From: Actinomadura graeca
GTDB taxonomy: Bacteria; Actinomycetota; Actinomycetes; Streptosporangiales; Streptosporangiaceae
Length of the DNA: 64,000 nucleotides
Direction: 5' to 3'
Assembly (NCBI RefSeq): GCF_019175365.1
Contig: NZ_CP059572.1
Location: 3,782,001 to 3,846,000, forward strand
The translations under genes were made by a program, and so were the position numbers. Below, piece after piece: positions 31,793 through 42,948 of this stretch. Each line of letters starts with the position of its first letter. Position 1 is the stretch's first letter. A model generated the notes under the pieces. The model ran no database searches. It saw only the letters and a program-made list of their open reading frames with translations, and had not been told where the DNA came from.

Positions 31793-33166
31793 TCAGGCGG
31801 TGTGCGGGAGCTTGTTCAGGGCGGCGCGGATCGCTCGGACGGCCTCGCAGACCTGGTCCGGCGGATAGGCGGTGTAACAGAGGCGGAAGTAGCCGGGCTG
31901 GGGGCACATCTGCGTCTGGCCCGGCAGGATCTGGACGTTGGCCTCTCCCGCGATCCAGGCGGCCAGCCGCGCCTCCGCGTCGTCGATCTCGGGGAACAGG
32001 TTGGGGAAGGCGATGGATCCGGCAGGGGGTACGCGCTGCAAGTAGGGGCGCAGGTCGAGCAGGAAGAACTGGGCCGGATTGCGTCCCGGCTCGCCCTCTC
32101 CGTAGTACGGGATCTCCTGTGTCTCCAGTTCCTTGGCGATCTGCCGGTGCGCCTGGGTGAGCAGCTTCTTGTACTCCTGCATCAGCGCGCGGGGGTACCA
32201 CTCGGGTTTCTGCGAGCCGTCGGGGAAGAGCAGCCTGATGTAGGCGTTCTTGAGGGAGTCCAGCGGGCCGAACCAGGCCATCGGCGACCGTCCGCCGCCG
32301 CCCTTGACCGCGTCCTGGACCGCCTTCGACTTGGAGATCAGGAAGCCGACCCGGAAGCCGGAGAGGCCGAAGTCCTTGCCCAGCCCCCACACCAGGTGGA
32401 TCCGGTCGGTGTGGGCCTCGTACAGGTCCAGGGACAGGACGGTCGTGAACGGCGGATCGGCGCCCTCGATCTGGGAGTGGGCGTAGATCTCGTCCGTGAC
32501 GAGGTGCAGGTCCGGTTTGGTCATCGCCCACGTGCAGATGTCGTTCAGGAGCTGCCTGCTGAAGTTCACACCGAGGGGGTTCTGCGGGTTGGTCAGCACC
32601 AGCAGCTTCGGCGGACGCGGCTCCCTGTCGTAGGCATCCTTGACGTCCTGGAGGGTCAGCTCGAACTCGATCTTCGGTGCGACGGGCACCAGGCGCAGGC
32701 CGGGGCGCTGCTCGAAGCACCACCGGAACCCCTGCCAGCACGGCACCGGCACCATGACCCCGTCGCCCGGTTCGAGCGCCCCGGTGTGGAGCAGGGCGAA
32801 CGCGAGCGACTCCAAGGCGCCGGACACCCCGGCCGTGGCGCAGACGTCGCTGTCGGCGTCGATCCGGGGCGAGAAGGTCTCGTGCAGCAGGTCGGTCACA
32901 TGCTTCCGCAGGTCCTTGAGGCCGTACGGCGGGGACTTGTAGCGGACGTCGTCCATCTCGACCCGGGCCTTGTCGAGGACGTGGCTCTTCAGCGACGGGT
33001 ACGGCAGGACGTTGTCCGCGATGGCGAGGTTGACGACCGGCCGCCCGGTCACCTCGTGGAAGGCGGCGATCCGCTGCTCGGCGTCGGCGATCCGCAGCAC
33101 CTGCCCGAGCAGTGAGGACGCGGTCCCCTCGGACGGCTCCTCCGCTCCGATCCCGTTCTCCGTCAT
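31793..33166 (-). CDS. PLP-dependent class I/II aminotransferase
   Basis: 457 residues from ATG 33166 (GGGAGGG upstream). Fold-type I features: GVSGALESL (cofactor phosphate loop), VPCWQGFRW (aromatic stacker region), LTNPQNPLGV, HLVTDEIYAH and the PLP-lysine GLGKDFGLSGFRVGF (Lys264). The pattern is close to ACC synthase/alanine aminotransferase-like enzymes of actinomycetes. The amino donor is unknown. Divergent from the photolyase across 169 bp. There is no clear pathway link to neighbours. Confidence 0.88.
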   Translation of the reverse strand: MTENGIGAEEPSEGTASSLLGQVLRIADAEQRIAAFHEVTGRPVVNLAIADNVLPYPSLKSHVLDKARVEMDDVRYKSPPYGLKDLRKHVTDLLHETFSPRIDADSDVCATAGVSGALESLAFALLHTGALEPGDGVMVPVPCWQGFRWCFEQRPGLRLVPVAPKIEFELTLQDVKDAYDREPRPPKLLVLTNPQNPLGVNFSRQLLNDICTWAMTKPDLHLVTDEIYAHSQIEGADPPFTTVLSLDLYEAHTDRIHLVWGLGKDFGLSGFRVGFLISKSKAVQDAVKGGGGRSPMAWFGPLDSLKNAYIRLLFPDGSQKPEWYPRALMQEYKKLLTQAHRQIAKELETQEIPYYGEGEPGRNPAQFFLLDLRPYLQRVPPAGSIAFPNLFPEIDDAEARLAAWIAGEANVQILPGQTQMCPQPGYFRLCYTAYPPDQVCEAVRAIRAALNKLPHTA

Positions 33167-33335
33167 GGGCCCTCCCGATGCGCCGGCCGGTCGGGAACCG
33201 GCTGGGCCCCGATCGCTCCTGGTCCTGTCCGCCGGTGGCCCAACTCCAACCCAACGCCCGGTAACCATTGGTCGGCCCGCGCGATGGTGGCGGAGGAGGG
33301 CAACCGGTCGCGGGCCCCGGTCCGAAGACCGGGTG

Positions 33336-34628
33336 ATGAGCACCTCCATCATGCTGTTCACCCGCGATCTGCGGATACGCGACAACCCGGCGCTCGCGGC
33401 GGCGTGCGGGGCGGACCGCGTCGTCCCGCTCTTCGTCTTCGACGACGCGATCCTGGACGGCCCGTTCGCCGCGCCGAACCGTGTCCGGTTCCTCCTGGAC
33501 AGCCTTGCCGACCTGCGCACTTCGCTCCGGGAGCTGGGCGGTGACCTCGTGGTGCGGCGCGGTGACCCGGTCGCGGAGGTCGCGCGGCTGGCCTCGGAGA
33601 CCCGCGCGGAGACGGTGGTCCTCGCCGACGAGCGGTCCGCGTACGCGACGCGGCGGCTCGCGCGGCTCCGCGAGGAGGGGCTCACGGTCGCGGCGCACCC
33701 GGGCATCACGGTCGTCCCGCCCGGGGAGCTGACCCCGGGGAGCGGGGAGCATTACCGCGTGTTCACCCCGTACTGGCGGGTCTGGGACACGACGAGGTGG
33801 CGGCCCGCCGCGGAGGTGCCCGAGGCGGTCCGGCTGCCGTCCGGGGTGCGGGCCGGTGCCCTACCGCGGCTCACCGCCCTGACCGCGGGGTCGCCGTCGC
33901 CCGACCTCGCGCGCGGCGGCGAGCGGGCCGGACGCCGCCGCATGGAGGAGTGGCTGCGCGGCGACGCGGCCCGGTACGAGGAGGCCCACGACGACCTCGC
34001 CGCCGACCGCACGTCCCGGCTCAGCCCGTACCTGAAGTTCGGCTGCGTGTCCCCGCGCGAACTGGCGGAGGCCGCCCCGGACGGGGCGCGGCGCCAGCTC
34101 GCCTGGCGCGACTTCCACCATCAGGTCGCCGCCGCGTTCCCGGCGCTGGCCCGGGAGGACTACCGGCCGCGCGGACGGACCTGGAACGACGACCGCGAGG
34201 CGCTCGCCGCCTGGTGCGACGGCAGGACGGGCATCCCGATCGTGGACGCCGGGATGCGCCAGCTGCACCGCGAGGGGTTCATGCACAACCGGGCACGCCT
34301 GATCACGGCGTCGTTCCTGACCCGCGACCTCGGCGTCGACTGGCGGCAGGGCCTGCGCCACTTCAACGACTGGCTCGCCGACGGCGACATCGCCGACAAC
34401 GCGGGGAACTGGCAGTGGGTCGCCGGGACCGGCAACAGCACCCGCCCCGACCAGGTCATGAAGCCGCTGCGGCAGGCGTCCCGGTTCGACCCGCGCGGCG
34501 ACTACGTCCGGGCACACGTGCCGGAGCTCGCCGGGATCGAGGGGGCGCGCGTCCACCGCCCGTGGACGCTCCCCGGGAGCCGCAGGGACGCCCTGGACTA
34601 CCCGGCGCCCATCGTCGACGTCGGCTGA
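33336..34628 (+). CDS. phr: Deoxyribodipyrimidine photolyase (cryptochrome/photolyase family)
   Basis: 430 residues from ATG 33336. N-terminal Rossmann antenna domain (FTRDLRIRDNPAL, VPLFVFDDAIL). The FAD domain has TSRLSPYLKFGCVSPREL, WRDFHHQ, GIPIVDAGMRQL and FNDWLADGDIADNAGNWQWVAGTGNSTRP, the class I CPD photolyase signatures including the Asn/Trp residues that contact FAD and the dimer. It repairs UV-induced cyclobutane dimers using blue light. The C-terminus is normal in length. Confidence 0.93.
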   Translation: MSTSIMLFTRDLRIRDNPALAAACGADRVVPLFVFDDAILDGPFAAPNRVRFLLDSLADLRTSLRELGGDLVVRRGDPVAEVARLASETRAETVVLADERSAYATRRLARLREEGLTVAAHPGITVVPPGELTPGSGEHYRVFTPYWRVWDTTRWRPAAEVPEAVRLPSGVRAGALPRLTALTAGSPSPDLARGGERAGRRRMEEWLRGDAARYEEAHDDLAADRTSRLSPYLKFGCVSPRELAEAAPDGARRQLAWRDFHHQVAAAFPALAREDYRPRGRTWNDDREALAAWCDGRTGIPIVDAGMRQLHREGFMHNRARLITASFLTRDLGVDWRQGLRHFNDWLADGDIADNAGNWQWVAGTGNSTRPDQVMKPLRQASRFDPRGDYVRAHVPELAGIEGARVHRPWTLPGSRRDALDYPAPIVDVG

Positions 34629-34635
34629 GCGCGCC

Positions 34636-34959
34636 TCACTTGAGCGGGTCGTGGCCCCAGTTCATCAGGGAGTGACGCCACTTCGTGTCCTTGACGTCGC
34701 CGGACGGGCGCTGGGCGAGATGGCGGTGGACGTACCCGGCCACCTTGGCCATGTGCTGGTGGTCCTTCTCGGTCAGGTCGGCCTTCTTCGTCCGCAGCAG
34801 CTCGACGATCCTGCGGCCGGACGCGTGGCCCGTCGACTCCCCGCCGCCGTCCTTCTGCCCGGCGGACCGCGACTCGTCGGTCTTCAGCCAGTCCTCCAGC
34901 TCCTTGGCCGTCATGTTGACCGCCTCGCCGAACTCGGCCGCCCGGTCGTCGCCGCTCAT
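34636..34959 (-). CDS. DUF3140 protein
   Basis: 107 residues: AVNMTAKELEDWLKTDESRSAGQKDG, ESTGHASGRRIVELL and HLAQRPSGDVKDTKWRHSLMNWGHDPLK are the hallmark of DUF3140. It is found in soil bacteria and fungi, often next to DUF2945 proteins, exactly as here (ATGA overlap with 34956-35183). The role is unknown; co-occurrence and high charge suggest a nucleic-acid or stress function. Confidence 0.9.
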   Translation of the reverse strand: MSGDDRAAEFGEAVNMTAKELEDWLKTDESRSAGQKDGGGESTGHASGRRIVELLRTKKADLTEKDHQHMAKVAGYVHRHLAQRPSGDVKDTKWRHSLMNWGHDPLK

Positions 34960-35183
34960 TTCGAGCGCTTGCGCTTGCGCAGCGCGGAGCCCTTGTGGAC
35001 GGCCTTCCTGCCGCTCTTCTCGCTCCGCACGGCGTACTGCGGCTCCTCCGGCGAGGCCGCGACGGTCCGCCCGGCCTCCTCACGGCGATCGGTGATCTTC
35101 TTCTCGACACGGCCCTTGGCGGTGGAACCGTGGCTGCTCCACGTGACCTCGTCCCCGACCTCGGGTTCCCTCTTTTTCCCCAT
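34956..35183 (-). CDS. DUF2945 (Tudor-like) small basic protein
   Basis: 75 residues from ATG 35183. PEVGDEVTWSSHGSTAKGRVEKKITDRREEAGRTVAASPEEPQ (given in parts: PEVGDEVTWSSHG, GRVEKKITDR, VAASPEEPQY) and YAVRSEKSGRKAVHKGSAL match DUF2945, a small SH3/Tudor-like beta barrel. The tail KRKRSK is highly basic. It forms a two-gene unit with the DUF3140 protein. A binding role for charged partners is likely. Confidence 0.9.
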   Translation of the reverse strand: MGKKREPEVGDEVTWSSHGSTAKGRVEKKITDRREEAGRTVAASPEEPQYAVRSEKSGRKAVHKGSALRKRKRSK

Positions 35184-35233
35184 GTGCCTCGCGGTACCCG
35201 CCCCTCGACCGGATACTCCCGCGAAACGCCTGG

Positions 35234-36451
35234 TCAGCCGCTCAGATCGGCCAGGACGGCTTGCGCGGCGCGCCGTCCGGACACCAGGGCGCCCTGGATG
35301 GACGCGGTGTCGCGGTGGTCGCCGCAGACATAGCGTCCCCGCCCGGCCCGGACCGGCCGCCGCACCCGCAGCGGAGGCGTCATCGCCGGGAGGGCGTCCG
35401 CGACCGGGTAGCTCGCGACGAGCCGCCACGCCGAGGTGTCCCCGTAGATCTCGTTCAGCCGGCCGCGCACCCGCGCCTCGGGGACGTTGAGGCCGAGCAC
35501 CGAGGTCGAGATGAGCGCGCGCCCGTCGGGCGAGTACTCCGGGGCGGCGTCGGTCAGGACGAGCGTGTCGGTGATCACGCCCTCGGCGTCGATGATCTGG
35601 ACGGGCTCGCCCAGCGGCGACGCGGGGGCCGCGTGGTAGAAGGTCGTCACCGACCGCATCACCGGCGCCTCCACCCCCGGGACCAGCGCCGCCGCGCGCA
35701 CGGGGTCGGTCGCGACGACCACGGCGCGGGCCGGGATCCGCTGGCCGTCCACCGTCTCCACGCCCTCGCCCGTGACCGCGCGGACCGGCGTGGCCAGCGC
35801 GACCGTGTCGTCGGGGAGCCGGGAGGCGAGCTGCGCCGGGGCCTGCCCCATGCCCAGCGCCGGGACCCCGATGGTGCCACGCGCGAAGGACCGCCAGATC
35901 AGGTGGAAGAAGCGGCTCGACGTCTCCAGGTCCCGTTCCAGCAGGACGCCCGCGAGGAACGGACGCAGCAGCCTGTCCACCATCTCGTCCGATATCCCCC
36001 AGTGTCGGAACTCCGCGGCCGTGCTGCGCTCGGTGCCGTCGAGTATCCGGGAGCCGGGGAACGCGATGTCGCGGGCCGTCATCGCGGCCAGCGCGGCCTT
36101 GTCGCGGACCGAGCCGATGTCGGCGAACACCCCGCTGAGCGCGTGCCCGGGATGCCGCCACGGGAGCATGACGCGCTCGCGCCGCCCCTCGTGGAAGACC
36201 AGCAGGCCGGACGAGAACGGCCGCAGGTCGAGGGCGGGCAGGTCCAGGACGCGCCGCGCCTCCGGATAGGCGGTGTTGAAGACCTGGAACCCCCGGTCGA
36301 GGCGGAAGCCGTCGACGACGTCGGTCCGCATGCGGCCCCCCACGCCGTCCGACGCCTCCAGGACCCGGACCGGCACACCGTCCTCGTGCAGTCGCACCGC
36401 GCAGGCGAGCCCGGCCAGCCCCGCCCCCACGACGATCACGGCATCGGACAC
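35234..36451 (-). CDS. FAD-dependent amine oxidase / phytoene desaturase-like protein
   Basis: 405 residues from GTG 36451 (GGGGGA 3 nt upstream). Dinucleotide motif IVVGAGLAGLACAVRL, then ASDGVGGRMRTDVVDGFRLDRGFQVFNTAYPEARRVL, typical of the protoporphyrinogen oxidase/phytoene desaturase superfamily. The C-terminal FAD motif is RYVCGDHRDTASIQGALVSGRRAA. The substrate could be a carotenoid-like or other hydrophobic compound. It sits alone, with the photolyase nearby; light-related functions often cluster in actinomycetes, but that link is only suggestive. Confidence 0.88.
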   Translation of the reverse strand: MSDAVIVVGAGLAGLACAVRLHEDGVPVRVLEASDGVGGRMRTDVVDGFRLDRGFQVFNTAYPEARRVLDLPALDLRPFSSGLLVFHEGRRERVMLPWRHPGHALSGVFADIGSVRDKAALAAMTARDIAFPGSRILDGTERSTAAEFRHWGISDEMVDRLLRPFLAGVLLERDLETSSRFFHLIWRSFARGTIGVPALGMGQAPAQLASRLPDDTVALATPVRAVTGEGVETVDGQRIPARAVVVATDPVRAAALVPGVEAPVMRSVTTFYHAAPASPLGEPVQIIDAEGVITDTLVLTDAAPEYSPDGRALISTSVLGLNVPEARVRGRLNEIYGDTSAWRLVASYPVADALPAMTPPLRVRRPVRAGRGRYVCGDHRDTASIQGALVSGRRAAQAVLADLSG

Positions 36452-36573
36452 GCGTCCCCCATCCCCCGCGCGCCACGGGCGGACGCCCGCGGTCAGGGCC
36501 ACCATGCCCGCCACAAGGGCACTTACCCGGACGGCCCCGGGCCGGGTCGGTCCGGGGGTCGGTCCGGGCCGGG

Positions 36574-37641
36574 TCAGTCCGGGTCGGGGCGGGTGAAGGT
36601 GAGGGCGCGGGCGGGGTTGTCCACCATGATCTTGTGGAGGGCCTCGTCGTCCACTCCGCGGCGGCGCAGGGCCGGGAGGAAGTGCGCGGGGATGTAGTCG
36701 AAGCCCTGGCCGCCGTACCGCTTGAGCTGGATCTTCTGGCAGACGTCGTGGCCCAGCAGAATCTGGTCGGCGTACCCCTCCTCGACCAGCGCGGCGATGC
36801 CGCGGGCGACCTTGTGGTCGCTGAGCAGGACCAGGTGCCCCCACGGGCTGCCCGGCGAGGTCAGGAAGTCGAACTCGATGAAGACGCCGCGGGCGAGGAC
36901 GCGGCGCGCGAAGGGCAGGTCCACCGCCATGGTGCCCGCGTGGCCGAGGACGACGTTCGCGGGGTCCACGCCCTCCTCGTCCAGGATGTCGAGGACGGTG
37001 AACTTCTCCTCGCCGACGCCGCCCACATGGAAGGTGATCGGGGCGCCGGTGATCCGGCTCGCCCGGCCGCTCGCGCGGACGCTCTTCAGCTCGTCGCCGG
37101 TCAGCGGCGCCGTCTCCGCGCCGACCTCGCCGATGATCCCGGCGCGGACGCCGGTGCCGTCGGCGCCGTCCACGATGTCGCGGACGATCTCGGCGGCCAG
37201 GTCGTCGACCGTCCGCCCGGGCATGTCCCGCGGGTGGAAGCCGGGGGTGTACCAGCCGGCGCCCATCACGATGTTGAGGCCGCTCGCCTCCGCCATCCGC
37301 CGCAGCGACGCGGGGTCGCGGCCGATGCCGAGGCTGGTGACCTCCACGACGGTGCCGCCGCCCGCGCGCCGGAACGCGAGGACCTCGGCGAGCATCTCGT
37401 CGAAGTCGGCGAGGACGTCGTTGTCGGCGTTGACGGCGCCGTGCCTGGTCCGGGCGAGGTTGGCCAGGGTGAGCGGCTCCCGCGCCTGCGGGGAGTCCTC
37501 GCCCGGGCGGAGGGCATGGGCCGGGCGGCGCAGGTCGACGAAGAGGTGCTCGTGCATCAGCGTCGGGCCGAGCACCTCGGGGGCGACGGGCCCGGCGACC
37601 GTGAGCACCTGGCCGCTGAGGTCCGGGACGGTCCGGTTCAT
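36574..37641 (-). CDS. Phosphotriesterase-family metallohydrolase (active-type)
   Basis: 355 residues. All expected ligands are present: HxH at 30/32 (LMHEHL), Glu172 (GEVGAE, in place of carbamoyl-Lys), His205 (TFHVGG), His234 (LGHAGT) and Asp299 (LLGHDVC). Such Glu-bridged members (PHP/lactonase type) hydrolyse lactones or esters more than organophosphates. It is coupled (ATGA, 37638-37641) to an upstream paralogue that has lost the metal site, suggesting a heteromer. The physiological substrate is unknown. Confidence 0.9.
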   Translation of the reverse strand: MNRTVPDLSGQVLTVAGPVAPEVLGPTLMHEHLFVDLRRPAHALRPGEDSPQAREPLTLANLARTRHGAVNADNDVLADFDEMLAEVLAFRRAGGGTVVEVTSLGIGRDPASLRRMAEASGLNIVMGAGWYTPGFHPRDMPGRTVDDLAAEIVRDIVDGADGTGVRAGIIGEVGAETAPLTGDELKSVRASGRASRITGAPITFHVGGVGEEKFTVLDILDEEGVDPANVVLGHAGTMAVDLPFARRVLARGVFIEFDFLTSPGSPWGHLVLLSDHKVARGIAALVEEGYADQILLGHDVCQKIQLKRYGGQGFDYIPAHFLPALRRRGVDDEALHKIMVDNPARALTFTRPDPD

Positions 37642-38618
37642 GCAGGTTCCTCCGTGATGGTCAGCCAGCGCTGCGGGTTCGTCACCGTGAGCGTGTGCAG
37701 GAGCGCCTCGTCCGCCCCCGTGAACCCCAGGTAGGGGGCGAACTGCTGGACGACGAAGCCGTACCCGCCGCCGCCGAAGCCCTTCAGGTCGCTCTTGCGG
37801 GAGACGCCGGGCGACAGCAGGATCCGCTCGGCGTGGCCGCGGCCGGCGAGGGCGAGGACGGCGGCGGCGACGTCCTGGTCGTCGACCTCGCTGTACACGG
37901 TGGGCAGCCGCCCCAGCCCGTCGAACTGGACGTACGCGCCGCGTCCGGCGAAGGCGGCGAGCGCGCCGACGTCGGTGGCCAGGGCGTCGCAGCCGCCGAC
38001 GGCGACCCGTCCGGCGTCGCCTCCGACCGCGGCCAGCAGGTCCAGGACGGTGTCGGCGGCGCCGCGGTCGACGAGCACGGGCGCGCCGGTGCGGCGGGCC
38101 GCGTCCGCCACGGCCTCGGCGAGGGCGCGGTCCGCCGGCCGGTCCGGGTCCAGCGCGCCGATCCTGCCGATCACGCCCGCGCGCACGCCGCCGGCACCGT
38201 CGCGGAGGTCGCGGACGATCTCCTCGGCGAGGTCTTCGGCGGAGGAATCCGCCGGGGCGGAGTGCCGGCCGCAGCCCATGATCACGTGGACGCCGGTGGC
38301 GCGGGCGAGGCGGGCGAGCGCCGCCGGGTCGCGTCCGAGGTCGGGGCAGGTCGTCTCGACGACCGCGCCGCCGCCCAGGGCGGCGAAGTCGGCGAGCTCG
38401 GGACGGGCGGTCTCCTCGGTGAGCCGCAGGTCGTCGCGGTTCGGGGCGCCCAGCGTGAGCGCGCCGAGCAGGTCCATGGTCACCGGCGGCCCGCCGGGCG
38501 CGCCGTCCCCGAGGTCGCTGACCAGGTGGACGGAGGTGACCGTGTGCCCGAGGTCGTCGGGTGCGAGGGGCCCGGTGACGGTCATGATCCGTCCGGACGC
38601 CGCGGCTGGCGTGCTCAA
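37638..38618 (-). CDS. Metal-site-deficient phosphotriesterase paralogue
   Basis: 326 residues (TTG 38618, or ATG 38585). It aligns along its whole length with the next gene, for instance ILLSPGVSRKSDLKGFGGGGY against ILLGHDVCQKIQLKRYGGQGF. The ligands are replaced: first His to Ser (only the second His of HxH stays), Glu to Arg (VIGRIGA), the third and fourth His lost (LVDRG, VGGCD), Asp to Gly (LSPGV). Hydrolysis is not expected. A structural or regulatory subunit of the active paralogue is the best guess. It is divergent from the KS gene. Confidence 0.85.
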   Translation of the reverse strand: MSTPAAASGRIMTVTGPLAPDDLGHTVTSVHLVSDLGDGAPGGPPVTMDLLGALTLGAPNRDDLRLTEETARPELADFAALGGGAVVETTCPDLGRDPAALARLARATGVHVIMGCGRHSAPADSSAEDLAEEIVRDLRDGAGGVRAGVIGRIGALDPDRPADRALAEAVADAARRTGAPVLVDRGAADTVLDLLAAVGGDAGRVAVGGCDALATDVGALAAFAGRGAYVQFDGLGRLPTVYSEVDDQDVAAAVLALAGRGHAERILLSPGVSRKSDLKGFGGGGYGFVVQQFAPYLGFTGADEALLHTLTVTNPQRWLTITEEPA

Positions 38619-38846
38619 TGGGTACCGCGCTTTCGGTGCGGGGTCGAGGCCGTGCCCGCGAGACGGAGCGAGGCGTTCAGGGAAGAGATTCCCCGCTGAT
38701 CATGCCGCTCTCACCCGCGGGCGGCCATGACCGTCCACGCAAGGGACTTGACGGCGCCCGCACGATCGGCCGCGCCCGGCGGGACGGCTATGGCCGTCGG
38801 GGCAGCGCGATGGGGCGGGCGATCGACCCTTGGGACGCGGCCCGGA

Positions 38847-38863
38847 GTCCGGAAGATTCGGAC
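38847..38863. promoter_or_regulatory. Inverted repeat before the KS gene
   Basis: GTCCG-N7-CGGAC, 31 nt upstream of the ATG at 38895, in the 276-bp gap between divergent genes. It may be an operator; no other signal was recognised there. Confidence 0.3.
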
Positions 38864-38894
38864 ATCACCATCGGACGCGTCGAGGGGATCAGTG

Positions 38895-41189
<2,295 letters not shown>

Positions 41190-41193
41190 GCGC

Positions 41194-41240
41194 AGAAAGA
41201 TCCGCCCCCCGGCCGGAAGGTGTCCGGCTGGGGGGCTTTC
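41194..41240. terminator. Bidirectional terminator
   Basis: CCCCCCGGCCGGA (41205-41217) and TCCGGCTGGGGGG (41223-41235) pair with a single G-T, and outer GAAAG/CTTTC extend the stem with short T-rich flanks. It separates the convergent ends at 41189 and 41277. Confidence 0.8.
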
Positions 41241-41276
41241 GCTGTCGGGCGGGCGTCGCGGTCGCGGCGCGGCCGG

Positions 41277-41897
41277 TCAGGCCGGGGCGCCGGCCAGCGC
41301 GTAGCCGTGCACGATCGACGCGCGGAACTCCTGCTCGTAGAGCCCTTCGAGCGGCGCGGGGACCGCCGCGTGCGGCGAGAGGAACGACGGGACGAGCCGC
41401 GCCCGGTGCTCGGGCCAGCCGCCGTCCAGGGAGAGGCAGGGGCGGGTGGAGGCGGGGAGCGTGCGTCCGGCGACGTCCGGGTCGGTGATCCAGCCTTCGG
41501 CCGCGTCCACCGCCGCGAGCGTCGCGCCGAGGTCCAGCGCCGCCGCGGGCGTGGGGGCGGCGCGCGTCGCGTCGAGCCAGGTCAGCGCGCGGGTCTGGAA
41601 CACGGTGCGGTGGGGGCCGGGCAGGCGCTCGGCCAGCGCCACGACCGGCAGCACCGCGCGCGCCGTGACCGTCTCGCAGGCGAGCATCCGCAGGACGGGC
41701 CCCGGCGACGCCTCGGCCGTGAAGGGAGGCGTCCAGGACCGGGGCCCGGGGAGCGCGCCGCAGGTGGGGCACTCCACGAGGCGGACGCGGACGGACGGGC
41801 CCGGCGCGCCGAACTCCACGCGCGGGGCGGCCAGCAGCGCGGCGGCGGCCTCCCGCCGCGCCATCGCCGCCACCAGGGCGTTCACGTCAGGTGGCAT
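41277..41897 (-). CDS. Unrecognised protein, last gene of the aminotransferase operon
   Basis: 206 residues from ATG 41897, overlapping the stop of the glycosyltransferase gene by 11 nt. It has no recognised domain. A CPTCG near residue 43 could be half of a zinc site. The remainder is Ala/Leu/Pro-rich with WLDATRAAP and ASTRPCLSLDGGWPEHRARLVPSFLSP. Tight overlap and shared strand put it in the pathway of the upstream aminotransferase, oxidoreductase and glycosyltransferase. Confidence 0.7.
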   Translation of the reverse strand: MPPDVNALVAAMARREAAAALLAAPRVEFGAPGPSVRVRLVECPTCGALPGPRSWTPPFTAEASPGPVLRMLACETVTARAVLPVVALAERLPGPHRTVFQTRALTWLDATRAAPTPAAALDLGATLAAVDAAEGWITDPDVAGRTLPASTRPCLSLDGGWPEHRARLVPSFLSPHAAVPAPLEGLYEQEFRASIVHGYALAGAPA

Positions 41898-42948
41898 CAG
41901 CGAATCTCCGTTCTCCCATGCCCTGCCGGACCGCCTCCAGCGCGAGCCGGACGCAGTCCCCGCGCAGCTCCCGGTGGTCCCGCCGGGTCAGCCCCTGGTC
42001 GATCCAGGACTCGACGGCCGCGGGCATCAGCGGGCCCGGCCCGGCGGACGAGGGCGCCGAGCGCGCGACGTCCACGCCGAGGAGGTAGCACGCGGCCCAC
42101 ACCTCCGTCATCGCCGGGACCGCGCGGGCGGGCAGCCCGGACAGGTGCGGCGCGGCGGCGTCGAGCACCTCCTCGGGGTCCACGCCCGCCAGCGGGCAGG
42201 CGTCGTACCAGTACCAGCCGAACTCGTGCTCCACCGGGTCGCCGTGCATGAGCCGGATCGAGCAGACCGAGTCCTGGAGGGCGACGGTGCAGGTGCCCGG
42301 CGGCAGTTCGAGGTCGGCGGACGGGTGGTCCACCGGCCAGCGCCGGTCGGGCGTGAAGACGGTCGCGCGCAGCCCGTCGCTGTGGCCCTCGACGAGCGAC
42401 TCGGCGTGCCCGTGGTCCATCAGGTGCGGCACCGTCGTCACGACGGGGATGCCCCGCTCCCGGCAGAAGATCACGACCATCTCGTCGTCGTCCTGGACCT
42501 CGTCGGGGATGCCGGCGAGGTAGTCGGCGAGGGCGCGGGCGTGCTCCACCGGGAGGACGAACGCCTGGGTGGGCGTCCACTCGTACGGCGAGAGCGGGGC
42601 GTAGGCCGCGCCGGCGACCGCCGCCCTGCGCACGAGGTAGGAGTTGTGCGGGGTGTGCCAGAGGCAGAAGGACGAGACGCCGTGCGCGGGCCGCCCGGCG
42701 ATCGCGTCGCGGAGCTGCGCGGCGAAGCCGGGGGCCAGCCGCACGTCGTCCTGGAGGACCAGGTGGTGCGTCGCGCCGTCGTCGATCGCCGCCCACGCCC
42801 GCTTGGCCGTGCGCAGCGGGCTGGGCCTGCCGTCGGGCTCGGGGTCGGGGACGACCGCGGGTTCGAGGGGGGCGCACGCGCGCAGCAGCGACGGGATCCG
42901 GTGCGCGCGGCGCGGGTGGTGCATGATGGCCGCGCTGATCCTGATCAC
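41887..42948 (-). CDS. GT-A-type glycosyltransferase-like protein
   Basis: 353 residues from GTG 42948, whose GTGA overlaps the stop of the oxidoreductase. HHLVLQDDVRLAPGF has the D-x-D-like metal motif followed by the GT25/GT2-like layout (SSFCLWHTPHNSYLVRR, EWTPTQAFVLP). The C-terminal third is not recognised. It may attach a sugar or cyclitol made by the two upstream enzymes. Confidence 0.65.
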   Translation of the reverse strand: MIRISAAIMHHPRRAHRIPSLLRACAPLEPAVVPDPEPDGRPSPLRTAKRAWAAIDDGATHHLVLQDDVRLAPGFAAQLRDAIAGRPAHGVSSFCLWHTPHNSYLVRRAAVAGAAYAPLSPYEWTPTQAFVLPVEHARALADYLAGIPDEVQDDDEMVVIFCRERGIPVVTTVPHLMDHGHAESLVEGHSDGLRATVFTPDRRWPVDHPSADLELPPGTCTVALQDSVCSIRLMHGDPVEHEFGWYWYDACPLAGVDPEEVLDAAAPHLSGLPARAVPAMTEVWAACYLLGVDVARSAPSSAGPGPLMPAAVESWIDQGLTRRDHRELRGDCVRLALEAVRQGMGERRFADAT

